DNA of 60,305 bases from Candidatus Binataceae bacterium (GTDB lineage: Bacteria > Desulfobacterota > Binatia > Binatales > Binataceae), in the NCBI GenBank assembly GCA_030038355.1, contig JASHPB010000109.1, positions 1 through 60,305 on the forward strand. The letters run 5' to 3'. Shown piece after piece: positions 43,757 to 52,915 of the stretch (its first letter is position 1; every line of letters starts with the position of its first letter). Both the position numbers and the translations under genes were made by a program. A model generated the notes under the pieces. That model was not told the DNA's origin, did not search any database, and worked only from the letters and a program-made list of their open reading frames with translations.

Positions 43757-44437
43757 TCAGCTGCCCGAAGTGATCTTCTCCTGGTAGACGAGAATTTCCA
43801 CGCGCCGATTGCTTCGCCGTCCACTAGAAGTGTTGTTGTCGGCAACCGGTTTGGTCGCACCGTAGGAGACCACGCGAACCTGAGTCGGGTCCACGCCTTC
43901 GCGGCCAACCAGGTAGCCGGCGACTTTCTCGGCGCGGCGCTGTCCCAGGTCATAGTTGTAATCTTCCGAGCCGACACTATCGGTATGCCCCGCGATGACG
44001 AAGATTCGACTCGTGGCCGCGCTTGCGTTCTGCGATCCCTGGAGGTCATCCATGAATCCGTCGATCTCATGCTTAGCGTTCGGGGTCAAATTCGAAGACC
44101 CAAAAGCGAAGGTGGGACCGTTTTGTGAGTTCAAGACCAGTCGCTTCTCGAGATGGAGGTTCTGCAGTCCGCTGAGAGCCTGGTCTGCTTTAGCATCGGT
44201 GTTGTTGAGCTTGGCATTGATCGGAGTCAGCTGATCGTTGACCCAGTTCCGCGTCGCGAGACATCCGCTAACCGAGCAGACGACTATTGCTGCGGCAGGG
44301 ATCAATGCGACACTTCCTAAAGCTTCCCATAAGCGACCCTTGTTCGCGCTTAGGCTTTTATCGCGCTTCAGATGAAAAACGCGCAGCAGATTGGAAGGTC
44401 TTTCCGCTGAATATTGAACGTTTTCGCTCATTCGCAT
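43757..44437 (-). CDS. OmpA-family lipoprotein-like protein
   Basis: The product is 226 residues. ATG 44437 is preceded by AAGGG. The N-terminal ~57 residues end in a lipobox-like VSGC (Cys ~58). A coiled region follows (NAKLNNTDAKADQALSGLQNL), then the OmpA C-terminal peptidoglycan-binding domain: IAGHTDSVGSEDYNYDLGQRRAEKVAGYL and RVVSYGATKPV with NRRVEILV. It would tether the outer membrane to peptidoglycan. It sits between the two BVMO genes. Confidence 0.88.
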   Translation of the reverse strand: MRMSENVQYSAERPSNLLRVFHLKRDKSLSANKGRLWEALGSVALIPAAAIVVCSVSGCLATRNWVNDQLTPINAKLNNTDAKADQALSGLQNLHLEKRLVLNSQNGPTFAFGSSNLTPNAKHEIDGFMDDLQGSQNASAATSRIFVIAGHTDSVGSEDYNYDLGQRRAEKVAGYLVGREGVDPTQVRVVSYGATKPVADNNTSSGRRSNRRVEILVYQEKITSGS

Positions 44438-44708
44438 CTTTTTTACCCTTGTATCGCGCTCTATTTACGTGGCAGCCAACCGCGAATGAGCAAACACTAT
44501 GCCTTAGATCAGCCAATGAAATTAGCGGTTAAAGTGGTAAGTTTTTCCGGTCTTGTGGATCGAAAACAGAAAATTTTACAGAAATCGGCGGACTCGATCT
44601 TCTAGCGCCGAAATTTCTTGACGGCTCGAAGCGATACGAGCTACCTCTTCATCGTAGTGTAGATTAATTCAGCAGATTGACGACGTCCGGAAACCACAAG
44701 GAATTGAG

Positions 44709-46589
44709 ATGAACGCTGCGGTCCGTATCGATCCAGAAACCGGTCTGAAAATCTTCAATACCCGCGCGGCTAAGGCTTCTGAAAAGATTGCCGGCAAGGG
44801 CTATTCGGTCCTCGCCGATCAGAAACTGAAAGAGCTCCCGGAACTGCCTGCGGGCGCAACCTTCAACGCTGAAGAGCAGGCCAAGTACCGCGAGTTCAAG
44901 GAAGCCCGCGCCGGAGCGGCGGACTACATCGCGATGGAAGGCGAGTTCAAGAAGTACCTGGACGATGTCTATTCCGAGCCCCCGATTGCGCGCCAAGCGC
45001 TCACTGACGAGTGCGAGATCGTGGTGGTCGGCGCCGGGTTCGGCGGGCTGCTGCTATGGCACAAGCTGAGCCTGGCGGGTTTCACCGATGTGCGTTTCTG
45101 CGAGAAGGGGGGAGACGTCGGTGGAACCTGGTACTGGAATCGCTATCCGGGCATCGCGTGCGACGTCGAATCATACAGCTATTTCCCGCTGCTCGAGGAG
45201 ATGGGATACGTCCCTTCGATGAAGTTCGCCTCGGGTTTCGAAATCCTCGAATACTGCCAGAACATGGCGCAGAAGTTCGGGTTCTACGACCATTGCCTGT
45301 TCCACACGACAGTTGAAGCGACGACCTGGGATGAGGCAGCGGGCCGCTGGATCGTGCAGACGGATCGCGGCGACAAGATGCGCGCGCGCTTCGTGATCCT
45401 GGCCAACGGCATCCTGACTACGCCGAAGCTCGCGCGCATCGCGGGGATGGAGAAGTACAAGGGCGCGTCCTTCCACACCTCGCGCTGGGACTACAACATT
45501 GATCTTCGCGGCAAGACCGTCGGCATCATCGGCACCGGCGCGACGGCGATACAGGCGATACCGGAACTAGCCAAGATCGTCGGGCAGCTCTTCGTCTTTC
45601 AGCGCACCCCGTCGTCGGTGGACGTGCGCGATCAACGAGCAACGACGGATGAAGAGCGTGCAACATGGGCTAACGAGCCCGGCTGGGCTCGTGCGAGACG
45701 CGCGCGCTTCTCGAAGATCTCGGCGGGCCGTAGCGCGATACAGGCCAACGACGATTACCTGGCGGGCAAAATCAAAGACATCAAGGAGCCCAAGAAACAC
45801 GAACATCCGATCAGCCCCGAGGAGTTGCTAAATAAGCAGCTCGATTCCAATTTCCGCATCATGGAGCAAATCCGGGCGCGCGTGGACGCCATCGTCAAGG
45901 ACCCGAAAACGGCCGCGGCGCTGAAACCATACTATCCCTACGGGTGCAAGCGGCCGACCTTCCACGATGAGTACCTGCCAACGTTCAACCTGCCGCACGT
46001 TCATCTGGTTGACACCGCGCCGCTCGGCGTTCGCGAGATCAACGAGCGCGGCGTCGTCCACGATGAGGTTGAATATGCGCTCGACGTTCTCATCTATGCG
46101 ACCGGCTTCCAGTGGATGGGCACTTCGACCTTCAACATGGTGACGGGCCGCGGCGGCCGCACCTTGAAGGAAAAGTGGGAGACCGAGGGCACCAAGACAT
46201 TCCTCGGCCTGCATAGCCACGGCTTCCCCAACCTGTTCATCGTCACGGGTCCGCAAGGCGGAGGTGGCAGCTTCAACTTCACCGACGCCATCGACGCGCA
46301 CGGTGACTATGTCGTGTGGATGATGAAGACCATGCGCGAGCGCGGCGCGCGCATCGTCGACGTTCGCAGGGAGCCGGAAGAATCGTACGCGCTGCACTGC
46401 CGTGACGTCGATATCGCGACGGCGCCGCTGCGCGATTGCATCTCCTATTACAATGGTGAAGGCAAGGCAGTTCCCGGCAGCCTCGCTTACTATGGCGGCG
46501 GCAAGTGGCACAAGCATCGCGTCGCCGCACAGTCGACGCTCGAGCCTTACATCTTCGAAGAAAGACCTGATTCGCTGACCGCCAAGTGA
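44709..46589 (+). CDS. Baeyer-Villiger-type flavin monooxygenase (2)
   Basis: The product is 626 residues with ATG 44709 and an AAGGA ribosome site. The N-terminal extension of ~100 residues precedes VVVGAGFGGLLL (FAD); GDVGGTWYWNRYPGIACD follows; the BVMO fingerprint is YKGASFHTSRWDY, Phe being replaced by Tyr at the first position; the second Rossmann is VGIIGTGATAIQ. It is clearly paralogous to the enzyme at 40.8-42.6 kb, but divergent enough that substrates probably differ. Its promoter should lie in the 271-nt gap upstream, which is A/T-rich and has a possible TTGACG at 44618. Confidence 0.92.
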   Translation: MNAAVRIDPETGLKIFNTRAAKASEKIAGKGYSVLADQKLKELPELPAGATFNAEEQAKYREFKEARAGAADYIAMEGEFKKYLDDVYSEPPIARQALTDECEIVVVGAGFGGLLLWHKLSLAGFTDVRFCEKGGDVGGTWYWNRYPGIACDVESYSYFPLLEEMGYVPSMKFASGFEILEYCQNMAQKFGFYDHCLFHTTVEATTWDEAAGRWIVQTDRGDKMRARFVILANGILTTPKLARIAGMEKYKGASFHTSRWDYNIDLRGKTVGIIGTGATAIQAIPELAKIVGQLFVFQRTPSSVDVRDQRATTDEERATWANEPGWARARRARFSKISAGRSAIQANDDYLAGKIKDIKEPKKHEHPISPEELLNKQLDSNFRIMEQIRARVDAIVKDPKTAAALKPYYPYGCKRPTFHDEYLPTFNLPHVHLVDTAPLGVREINERGVVHDEVEYALDVLIYATGFQWMGTSTFNMVTGRGGRTLKEKWETEGTKTFLGLHSHGFPNLFIVTGPQGGGGSFNFTDAIDAHGDYVVWMMKTMRERGARIVDVRREPEESYALHCRDVDIATAPLRDCISYYNGEGKAVPGSLAYYGGGKWHKHRVAAQSTLEPYIFEERPDSLTAK

Positions 46590-46659
46590 GGCGGCTTGGG
46601 TTGCGCTACGCGAAGCTGCTCCGTCCGAGCCGTTAACACGCGGCTCGCAGCGCGCCGCT

Positions 46660-47694
46660 TCAGGCTAGTCCGGCTGGAAGTCTATACGCTCTGGCTGCGG
46701 TGCCACTGAATAGTGCCGACTTCTCGTCAGCGGAAGCACCGGCCGCCAGACGTTTGCAGGCATTCCACAAGACCGCGTAGCTGCACCAGCGCTTTTGCAC
46801 CGGGAAGTTGCTCTCGAACATGCATCGGCGAGCGCCAAAGAGCTCGACGCAAGCGTCGAAGAACGGCCGCCACGCGCCAGCGATGTCTTCGGAGGAAAGC
46901 GGCGACCCGTCTTTTCCTCGCGATTCTTCAGCACGCCTCACGGGAAGGGCGCCCAGCTTCACGTGAACATTGTGGTGAGGCGCCAGCGCAGCCATCGCGA
47001 TCCGCCATTCGGCAAAGACTTCCGCCCTGCGACCCGCATTGGGACCACCCAGAATTGGGCTACCAAAATGGTTCACGACGATTGGCGTCTCCGGGAAATC
47101 CGCCGCGAGCGCTGCTACCTCGCCTACCTGCGGATGATAGACCCAGGCATCGAACGCGAGATTGGACCGCGAGAGATATCGAAACCCTTCGCGGAACTGC
47201 TTCTCCGCGAGGATGCCGGGACGCGGCACGGTTTTGTGCACGCGTTCGTCCGCGTCCCATGCCGTGGAAAAGCGGATAGCGTGGAAACGGCCGCTACTGG
47301 CGGCGATATGCGCCTCCAGAATGGGCTCGACACGCGATCCCAGCGTCAGATCGACGTTCCCGACAATTGCCGCACACGCCCGCGACGGTCCGTAGGCGCC
47401 GCTCGCGCTCATCGCAGCAACGCCCGTAACGAATTCGGTCTCACCCAGCGAGCGAAATTCTTCGGGCCCGTCCGCTCGATACATCGAACCGCACTCCTCG
47501 AAGATCGTAGCCCGGATGTTGTGGCCGCTGGACAGGTCGGCCAATAGCTCGGGAAAAAGATAATTGCTGCCAGCGCGGCTCCACAAATGATGATGGCAAT
47601 CCACGATTGGCAGCTCAGGCTCGGTAATCTCCTCGCGATACTGGCCCAGCCACGCTTCATCGACGCGACCGGAAAAATCTGCTCCGGAGGGCAT
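46660..47694 (-). CDS. Amidohydrolase-2 family TIM-barrel hydrolase
   Basis: The product is 344 residues from ATG 47694, which has GAGGT upstream. VDCHHHLWSR is the metal-binding HxH start of PF04909; a second His lies in PIVVNHFGSP and the late Asp region at MFESNFPVQK. The frame extends upstream through the next gene but that extension overlaps it and is not used. The family includes decarboxylases and lactonases (for example gamma-resorcylate decarboxylase-like and 2-pyrone-4,6-dicarboxylate lactonase-like). It ends the minus-strand acyl-CoA operon, 17 nt after the hydratase. Confidence 0.88.
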   Translation of the reverse strand: MPSGADFSGRVDEAWLGQYREEITEPELPIVDCHHHLWSRAGSNYLFPELLADLSSGHNIRATIFEECGSMYRADGPEEFRSLGETEFVTGVAAMSASGAYGPSRACAAIVGNVDLTLGSRVEPILEAHIAASSGRFHAIRFSTAWDADERVHKTVPRPGILAEKQFREGFRYLSRSNLAFDAWVYHPQVGEVAALAADFPETPIVVNHFGSPILGGPNAGRRAEVFAEWRIAMAALAPHHNVHVKLGALPVRRAEESRGKDGSPLSSEDIAGAWRPFFDACVELFGARRCMFESNFPVQKRWCSYAVLWNACKRLAAGASADEKSALFSGTAARAYRLPAGLA

Positions 47695-47711
47695 CTCTCG
47701 CACCTCAGATT

Positions 47712-48530
47712 TTAAGAGCGGTTGAAGATCCTCGCGTAGGTCTTCTGCGATGCAGCCGCGGCGTCCTGCGCTGCTTTGCGCTCTGCGGGCGTCGCCATCT
47801 CGGCGATCATCTTTCGCTCCAGCACGAGAGCATCTTTTAGCGGAAGCTCGATGCCGCGATTGATCAGCGCCTTGGCGGTCTTCAGAGCATACGCCGCGCG
47901 CTCGATATAGACGCGCGCAGTCTTTTCGCACTCTGGAATGAGGTCTGCGGCTGGAACCACCCTGTTGACGAGTCCGATACGCAGCGCATCCTCGGCGCGG
48001 CACGGCAGGCCGCTGAAGATCATCTCCTTGGCGATTCCAGCCCCGACCAGGCGAGGCAGGCGCTGCGTGCCTCCGCCCGCGGGAAGCGCACCGAATCGAA
48101 TCTCGGGAAGACCGACCGTCGCAGTGTCGGCGATAACCCGGATATCGCAGGCCAGCGCGATCTCGCATCCCCCACCCATTGCCGCGCCGTTGATCGCCGC
48201 AATCACCGGTACGCGCGATTCTTCCAGCGCGCTGAACAGGTCGCGCCGCGGTGATACGAAGTCGGCAGTGCCCTGCCGTTCACCGCCGGCCTTCGCGCGC
48301 TCACGCGCACGCTCCGCGAAATCGCGCAAATCGGCGCCGCCGCAGAAATGCTTCCCGCCCGCGCCGGTTACGATTACGACGCGATACTCGGCGTCCTTCT
48401 CGACCTCCTCCATCGCGTTCACCACATCGATCATCAACTGAAAACTGATCGTGTTGGCGCGCTCGGGCCGATTGAGTGTGAGGTATCCGATGCCGTCTTT
48501 ACGCTCGAGAATTATGCTTTCGTAGTTCAC
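47712..48530 (-). CDS. Enoyl-CoA hydratase/isomerase (crotonase family)
   Basis: The product is 272 residues starting MNYESIILERKDGIGYLTLNRPERANTIS. The oxyanion-hole segment AAMGGGCEIALACD carries the first catalytic Glu and VGLPEIRFGALPAGGGTQRLPRLVG the second, so genuine hydratase activity is possible. It hydrates a 2-enoyl-CoA in the cytoplasm. It lies 9 nt after the SDR gene in an operon of TetR, two CoA-transferases, SDR, hydratase and amidohydrolase, a set that could beta-oxidise a CoA-activated acid. Confidence 0.94.
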   Translation of the reverse strand: MNYESIILERKDGIGYLTLNRPERANTISFQLMIDVVNAMEEVEKDAEYRVVIVTGAGGKHFCGGADLRDFAERARERAKAGGERQGTADFVSPRRDLFSALEESRVPVIAAINGAAMGGGCEIALACDIRVIADTATVGLPEIRFGALPAGGGTQRLPRLVGAGIAKEMIFSGLPCRAEDALRIGLVNRVVPAADLIPECEKTARVYIERAAYALKTAKALINRGIELPLKDALVLERKMIAEMATPAERKAAQDAAAASQKTYARIFNRS

Positions 48531-48539
48531 GTCGTTCCT

Positions 48540-49331
48540 CTACATCGAGAAAGAATAGCCGCCATTGACCGGATACGTCTGTCCGGTTATCCAGCTCGAG
48601 GCGTCGCAGCTCAGAAACAGGATCAGGTTGGCCGCATCTTCCGGCTCTCCGACGCGCTTAATTTGGTAGACTTTGAGCATCCGCTTGACCTGCGCGGGAT
48701 CGGTGAGGCCTCGCTCAATTGCCGGCGTTCGCGTCGCGCCGAGCGCCACGCAATTTGCCGTGATATTCGCGCGGCCGAGATCCTTGGCAACGGCGCGCAT
48801 GAACCCGGCCGCGCCCGCTTTCGCGCCCGAATATATTTCGAGGTTCGGCTCGCCGACACGGCCCGCGTCGGAGATGACGGTGACGATCTTGCCGTACTGG
48901 TTGGCGAGCATCGGCGGCACTGCGATACGCACGCAGTTGAATACGCCGATTAGATTCGTCGCGAGAAACGGCTCCCAGTCTTTCGGCTCCTGCTCCCAGA
49001 ATGGCTTGCGCGCGACCTTGCTCGGATCGGGACCCGCGTTACCGGCGTTGTTCACGAGGATATCGACCTTGTCGAATTTCGCGCGGGCTTTCTCGAACAT
49101 CGTGCTGACTGACTCGTAACTGGTCACGTCACACTGCACCGGCAACGCCTTCGCGCCGAGTTTCTCGACTTCCGCCGCGACGGCTTCAGCGCGCTCGAGC
49201 CGAAAGTCGTTGACGACGACGCCAGCGGCGTTGTTCTCGGCGAATCGAAGCGCGACCGCGCGGCCGACGCCCTGCCCCGCTCCCGTCACGAGTCCAACGT
49301 GTCCGCTCAGATCCAGGATATTTTTTCCCAC
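48540..49331 (-). CDS. SDR family oxidoreductase (classical)
   Basis: The product is 263 residues from GTG 49331, with a perfect GGAGGT 8 nt before. TGAGQGVGRAVAL binds the dinucleotide; NNAGNAGP is the stabilising motif; YSGAKAGA carries the catalytic Tyr and Lys. It is a 3-hydroxyacyl-CoA or alcohol dehydrogenase by context (operon with an enoyl-CoA hydratase and CoA-transferases). An open extension to 49406 lacks a ribosome site. Confidence 0.94.
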   Translation of the reverse strand: MGKNILDLSGHVGLVTGAGQGVGRAVALRFAENNAAGVVVNDFRLERAEAVAAEVEKLGAKALPVQCDVTSYESVSTMFEKARAKFDKVDILVNNAGNAGPDPSKVARKPFWEQEPKDWEPFLATNLIGVFNCVRIAVPPMLANQYGKIVTVISDAGRVGEPNLEIYSGAKAGAAGFMRAVAKDLGRANITANCVALGATRTPAIERGLTDPAQVKRMLKVYQIKRVGEPEDAANLILFLSCDASSWITGQTYPVNGGYSFSM

Positions 49332-49348
49332 GGATATACCTCCGTTCT

Positions 49349-50560
49349 TCAGCCCAAGAGGCCGGCTTCCTTGAGTTCCGCGATTTCGTGCTCGCTCATT
49401 CCGCACAGCTCGCGCAGAATCTCTGCGCTGTGCTCTCCGATCCTCGGACCGCGCCGCGTCTCTGGAAGCGGTGTACGGTCAAACGACGAGCGAGGACCTT
49501 CAATTTCGGCCTCGCCAAACTCAGGATCCTCGATTCTCCGCAGGTGATTGAGATGGCGCAGATGAGGGTCGCGCGCGAGGTCTCCCGCCCGCGAAACGAT
49601 ATGTGCCGGAACTCCGGACGCCTGCAATGTTGTTTCAGCCTCATCAGCGTCGCGCGTCCGCGTCCATTCCGATATCACGCGCTCGATCGCTTGGCGATTT
49701 CGGAGTCTCGCGATCAGCGTCTCGTACTTGGCATCGGCCAATTCACCGCCAATCACTTCGCGCAATCTTTTCCAACGTGCATCTTCCGAAGCATCGATCA
49801 CGATCCAGCGATCCTCGCCTGCGCACGGATAAGTGCCCTGCGGACATCGCAGCGGCGATCCGGCGTAGCCGCGACGCATCGGAATCGTCCCGTTCGCTGC
49901 GTACTCGTAATACGCCGGCATGATGAACTGGATTCCCGCTTCAGCTTGCGCCACGTCGATATAGGTGCCTTCGCCCGTGCGCGACTTCCGATGCAGCGCT
50001 GCGAGGATGCTCGGCACGATGAATCGTGGCGCTACGCCGTCGGTCCACGGACCATAGGTGCCGCATGGCGGACGATCCGGCCATCCGAGCAGGCCCGATG
50101 CGCCCGACATGGCGGCGCCCATCGTGCCAACGCCGCTGGTGCCGGCGGCATGCGGGCCAGTCTGTCCGAGGATGCTCGTCGACACCATTATGATATCGGG
50201 CTTGCGCGCCTTCAGATTCGCGTAATCGAGGCGCAGCGATTCGAGCACACCGGGAGTGAAGCTCTCGAGCACCACGTCGGCCCAATCGACTAGGCGGAGT
50301 ATCACGTCCCGCCCACGCGGCTCCTTTATATTGATTGCCAGGCCGCGCTTGCCCGCATTCAGATTGTGATATGAAACCGATCGCTCGACACCTGGCTTTC
50401 CATCCTTGAACGGGCCGAGCGTGCGCAGTGGATCGATTCGACTGCGGCTTTCGACCTTCACCACGTCGGCGCCAAGGTCTGCGAGGTAGCGGCCGCTCAC
50501 CGGCCCGACCATCACCCAGCTCATATCGAGCACGCGAATTCCTTCGAGTGGACCGGCCAT
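49349..50560 (-). CDS. CaiB/BaiF family CoA-transferase, Asp-containing partner (second pair)
   Basis: The product is 403 residues starting MAGPLEGIRVLDMSW. The Asp 21 residues before TGEG is present (GPWTDGVAPRF), as in active class III enzymes; TGEGTYIDVAQ is complete. It lies 2 nt after the Asp-less partner, so the two are read together. It is 17 nt before the SDR gene. A frame extending upstream to 50878 overlaps the partner and is rejected. Probably the catalytic half of a heteromeric CoA-transferase activating the pathway's acid. Confidence 0.93.
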   Translation of the reverse strand: MAGPLEGIRVLDMSWVMVGPVSGRYLADLGADVVKVESRSRIDPLRTLGPFKDGKPGVERSVSYHNLNAGKRGLAINIKEPRGRDVILRLVDWADVVLESFTPGVLESLRLDYANLKARKPDIIMVSTSILGQTGPHAAGTSGVGTMGAAMSGASGLLGWPDRPPCGTYGPWTDGVAPRFIVPSILAALHRKSRTGEGTYIDVAQAEAGIQFIMPAYYEYAANGTIPMRRGYAGSPLRCPQGTYPCAGEDRWIVIDASEDARWKRLREVIGGELADAKYETLIARLRNRQAIERVISEWTRTRDADEAETTLQASGVPAHIVSRAGDLARDPHLRHLNHLRRIEDPEFGEAEIEGPRSSFDRTPLPETRRGPRIGEHSAEILRELCGMSEHEIAELKEAGLLG

Positions 50561-50562
50561 CT

Positions 50563-51777
50563 CTATATGACTCCGTGAACGAAGAGCGCTTGAAGCTCGG
50601 TCGGCGAGACAGCGGCGTACTCGCGAAGAATCTCGCCCGTGTGTTGCGAGAGCATCGGCGCCGGACGCCTGGTTTCGATCGAGAAATTGGAGAACTGCGC
50701 GAAACGGGCAGGCACATCGATCTCGTGACCCCCAGGCTCGATTCGCACCTTGTTCCAGAGTCCGCGTTCGCGATACTGCGGCGACTCGGCAATGTCGCGC
50801 GTGTCCATCACGGGCGCCGCGAGCAAGCCGAGCTTTCGCGCCGCCGCGCCAAGCTCCGATTTGGTCTTGCTTCGGCAAAGCGAAGTAACTCCCTCGACCA
50901 GCGCTCGCAGTTGATCGGGCGTCGCGGTTTTCTTCGCGAGGTCTTGCGGAAATGTGATCCAGTTGACCTTGGCAACCTCACGCGGCATGTGGCCCTCATC
51001 CGCCGCGAACTTCGCGAGCCGCTGCGTCATCGGACCGAACGCAGGCCCGAAGGCCGGCACTGTGACGAGAAAGTATCCGTCCGCGCATTCGAAAATTGCC
51101 GGGATGCGGACTCCGCCGATCGTGGTCTCGGAACGCTTCGGTTCGCGATTTCCTGAGCCGACAACGGTGGGCATGCTCATCGCGCTGACCATCGCGGCGA
51201 TGCGCGCCGATACTTCCGCGCGTTGACCTGCGGCTCCACGATCGCGCGCGACCAGGCACGCGAGAACCGCGATCGCAGCTTCAGAGCCGGCTTCCATTAT
51301 CGATTGCGACACCGAGTGAAAGATAGGCGGTCGGTCCGAATCTCCCGTCATCGAAGGCGCCCCACTCGATGCCATCACGACGAGATCAGTCGCCAGGTAG
51401 TCGCCCTTCGGACCGGAGCGCGCGAAGGCACTGATCGTACAACGCTCGATGGTCTCGATCCCGTCGAGCGGGGCGCTGCCGCCCGGCGATGCACTTTCGA
51501 TAATCGCGTCGAAATGGCGAGCGAGCAAGGTCACCAGTGCGCGACCATCGGGCGTGTCCAGGTCGAGCGTGATCGCTCGCTTGTTGCGATTCAATGCGTG
51601 CCAGGTGAGGCTGCGCTCGAGCCCCGGAACGTTGTCGAGGAACGGCTCCATGCGGCGCCCCGGCGCTCCTCCGGGCGGCTCGACCACGACGACGTCCGCG
51701 CCGAGGTCGGCAAGGATTCGCCCCGCCATCATCGTCTCGGCCGCGGATATCTCGAGCACGCGAATATCGTGCAGCAT
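50563..51777 (-). CDS. CaiB/BaiF family CoA-transferase, partner lacking the catalytic Asp (second pair)
   Basis: The product is 404 residues. ATG 51777 overlaps the TetR stop (TGATG). The N-terminus MLHDIRVLEISAAETMMAGR and GADVVVVEPPGG mark the family. At the nucleophile position, counted back from GQRAEVS, the residue is Ile (SIMEAGSEAA) and no Asp is close by. It is therefore predicted not to be catalytic alone. Gene order is Asp-less then Asp-containing, as in the first pair at 1.8-4.2 kb. TetR, this gene and its partner are translationally linked. Confidence 0.92.
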   Translation of the reverse strand: MLHDIRVLEISAAETMMAGRILADLGADVVVVEPPGGAPGRRMEPFLDNVPGLERSLTWHALNRNKRAITLDLDTPDGRALVTLLARHFDAIIESASPGGSAPLDGIETIERCTISAFARSGPKGDYLATDLVVMASSGAPSMTGDSDRPPIFHSVSQSIMEAGSEAAIAVLACLVARDRGAAGQRAEVSARIAAMVSAMSMPTVVGSGNREPKRSETTIGGVRIPAIFECADGYFLVTVPAFGPAFGPMTQRLAKFAADEGHMPREVAKVNWITFPQDLAKKTATPDQLRALVEGVTSLCRSKTKSELGAAARKLGLLAAPVMDTRDIAESPQYRERGLWNKVRIEPGGHEIDVPARFAQFSNFSIETRRPAPMLSQHTGEILREYAAVSPTELQALFVHGVI

Positions 51778-52421
51778 CACGATACTCCGGCCGTTGTTTT
51801 CAGCGCGCGTTCGAGATTTCTGATCATGTCCTTGCTGACGATGTCCAACTTGAATGCTGTGGGATTTATTTGCTTTTGGATGACGAGTCCGCGCAGCGTC
51901 CCGACGATCAATGCTGATTGCGCCTGCGGATCAATTCCGCCGCGAATTTCGCCGGCACGAATTCCTTCTTCGATCTGGCTCTCGATCCCGCGACGAAAGT
52001 TCTCGTCCGCTTTGGCGAGGTCCGGCTTGATTTCCGGGACTGGTCCGAGCGCCTCGCCGATCAAAGCATACATGGCGAGCCGCTCATCCTTGGCCGCGGC
52101 GAGTAGATAACTCTCGCAAACCAGCTTCACCGCCTTCAATCCTTTTGTTCCTTCGAGCGCCGGCGCGATCGATTTCGAGAAGTCGGCCTGCAGCTTATGG
52201 ATGAGCGCTCGCACCAGCGCGCTCTTGGAGCCGAAACGATGGCTGACGAGTCCGTGGGTATATCCGGAGCACTCGCCGATCTCGCTGAGCGTGGTGCGGC
52301 TGCTTCCCTGGCGCGCGATCAATGTGACCGCGGCGTCCAACATGCGCTCATGCGACAGTCGGCGCCGTTCCTGCTGTGTGCGCCGCCGCGAGGGGCGGGC
52401 GGCACGATGAGAATTGATCAT
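51777..52421 (-). CDS. TetR family transcriptional regulator of the acyl-CoA locus
   Basis: The product is 214 residues from ATG 52421. The HTH reads RERMLDAAVTLIARQG-type (HERMLDAAVTLIARQGSSRTTLSEIGECSGYTHGLVSHRFGSKSALVRALI), the standard TetR pattern. The C-terminal part has AcrR-like helices. It is divergent from the DUF35/thiolase operon across a ~80-bp region, and is the first gene of the minus-strand operon, so it probably controls both. The TTGACTGGCTGACAA stretch at 52447-52461, over the -35, is an imperfect palindrome and a candidate operator. Confidence 0.93.
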   Translation of the reverse strand: MINSHRAARPSRRRTQQERRRLSHERMLDAAVTLIARQGSSRTTLSEIGECSGYTHGLVSHRFGSKSALVRALIHKLQADFSKSIAPALEGTKGLKAVKLVCESYLLAAAKDERLAMYALIGEALGPVPEIKPDLAKADENFRRGIESQIEEGIRAGEIRGGIDPQAQSALIVGTLRGLVIQKQINPTAFKLDIVSKDMIRNLERALKTTAGVS

Positions 52422-52446
52422 ACGCGGAGAATTCCTAGCACATTTA

Positions 52447-52476
52447 TTGACTGGCTGACAAGAAAGTTTGTATGCT
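52447..52476 (+). promoter_or_regulatory. Sigma-70-like promoter of the DUF35-thiolase operon
   Basis: TTGACT at 52447-52452 and TATGCT at 52471-52476 with 18 nt between. A GGAGAA ribosome site at 52496 follows, so the spacing to the DUF35 start at 52505 is right. The imperfect palindrome TTGACTGGCTGACAA over the -35 could be the TetR site. Confidence 0.55.
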
Positions 52477-52504
52477 GGCCGCGAAAATCGACCAGGAGAA
52501 GCCG

Positions 52505-52915
52505 ATGCCCGAGCCCGCAACGCCATCGACAGAACTCTTTTCTTCCGCAGCGCAGCCCACGTTGAACGGCCGCCGCTGCCGCGCCTGCGGTTACGTCTTC
52601 TTCCCGCCGCAGTCCTATGGCTGCGAATATTGCGGGGCGCCCACCGACCAGCTCGAACCGAAATCGCTAAGCGGCTTAGGCTCGCTGGCATCCTTTGCGA
52701 CAGTGCATCTGCATCAGGGAAAAGAGATTGAAGCGCCCTTCACGGTTGGGCTTATCGTGCTCGACGATGGACCCGCAGTCCGCGCGATCCTGATGCAGCG
52801 CACCGATGACGGTCTCAAGATCGGCGACCGGATGCGCGCCGTAATAGTTGAAACAAACTCAGAAGGCGGCCGCGCGCGCGAGTTGCGCTTCACCAAAGAG
52901 GAGACTGCGCGATGA
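52505..52915 (+). CDS. DUF35 (Zn-ribbon/OB-fold) acyl-CoA-associated protein
   Basis: The product is 136 residues from ATG 52505, with GGAGAA upstream; an in-frame ATG 52472 is less likely. The four-Cys zinc ribbon is CRACGYVFFPPQSYGCEYCG (residues ~28-50), followed by an OB-fold. DUF35 proteins (ChsH2/MaoC-linked and others) bind acyl-CoA and partner with thiolase-like enzymes such as Ltp2 or HMG-CoA-type enzymes. Its stop overlaps the thiolase-like start (ATGA at 52912-52915), supporting a complex. See the finding on retro-aldolase. Confidence 0.92.
   Translation: MPEPATPSTELFSSAAQPTLNGRRCRACGYVFFPPQSYGCEYCGAPTDQLEPKSLSGLGSLASFATVHLHQGKEIEAPFTVGLIVLDDGPAVRAILMQRTDDGLKIGDRMRAVIVETNSEGGRARELRFTKEETAR

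Noticed and set aside
47695-48168. Upstream extension of the amidohydrolase frame.
   Set aside because: It lies over the enoyl-CoA hydratase; the ribosome site and HxH start fix 47694.
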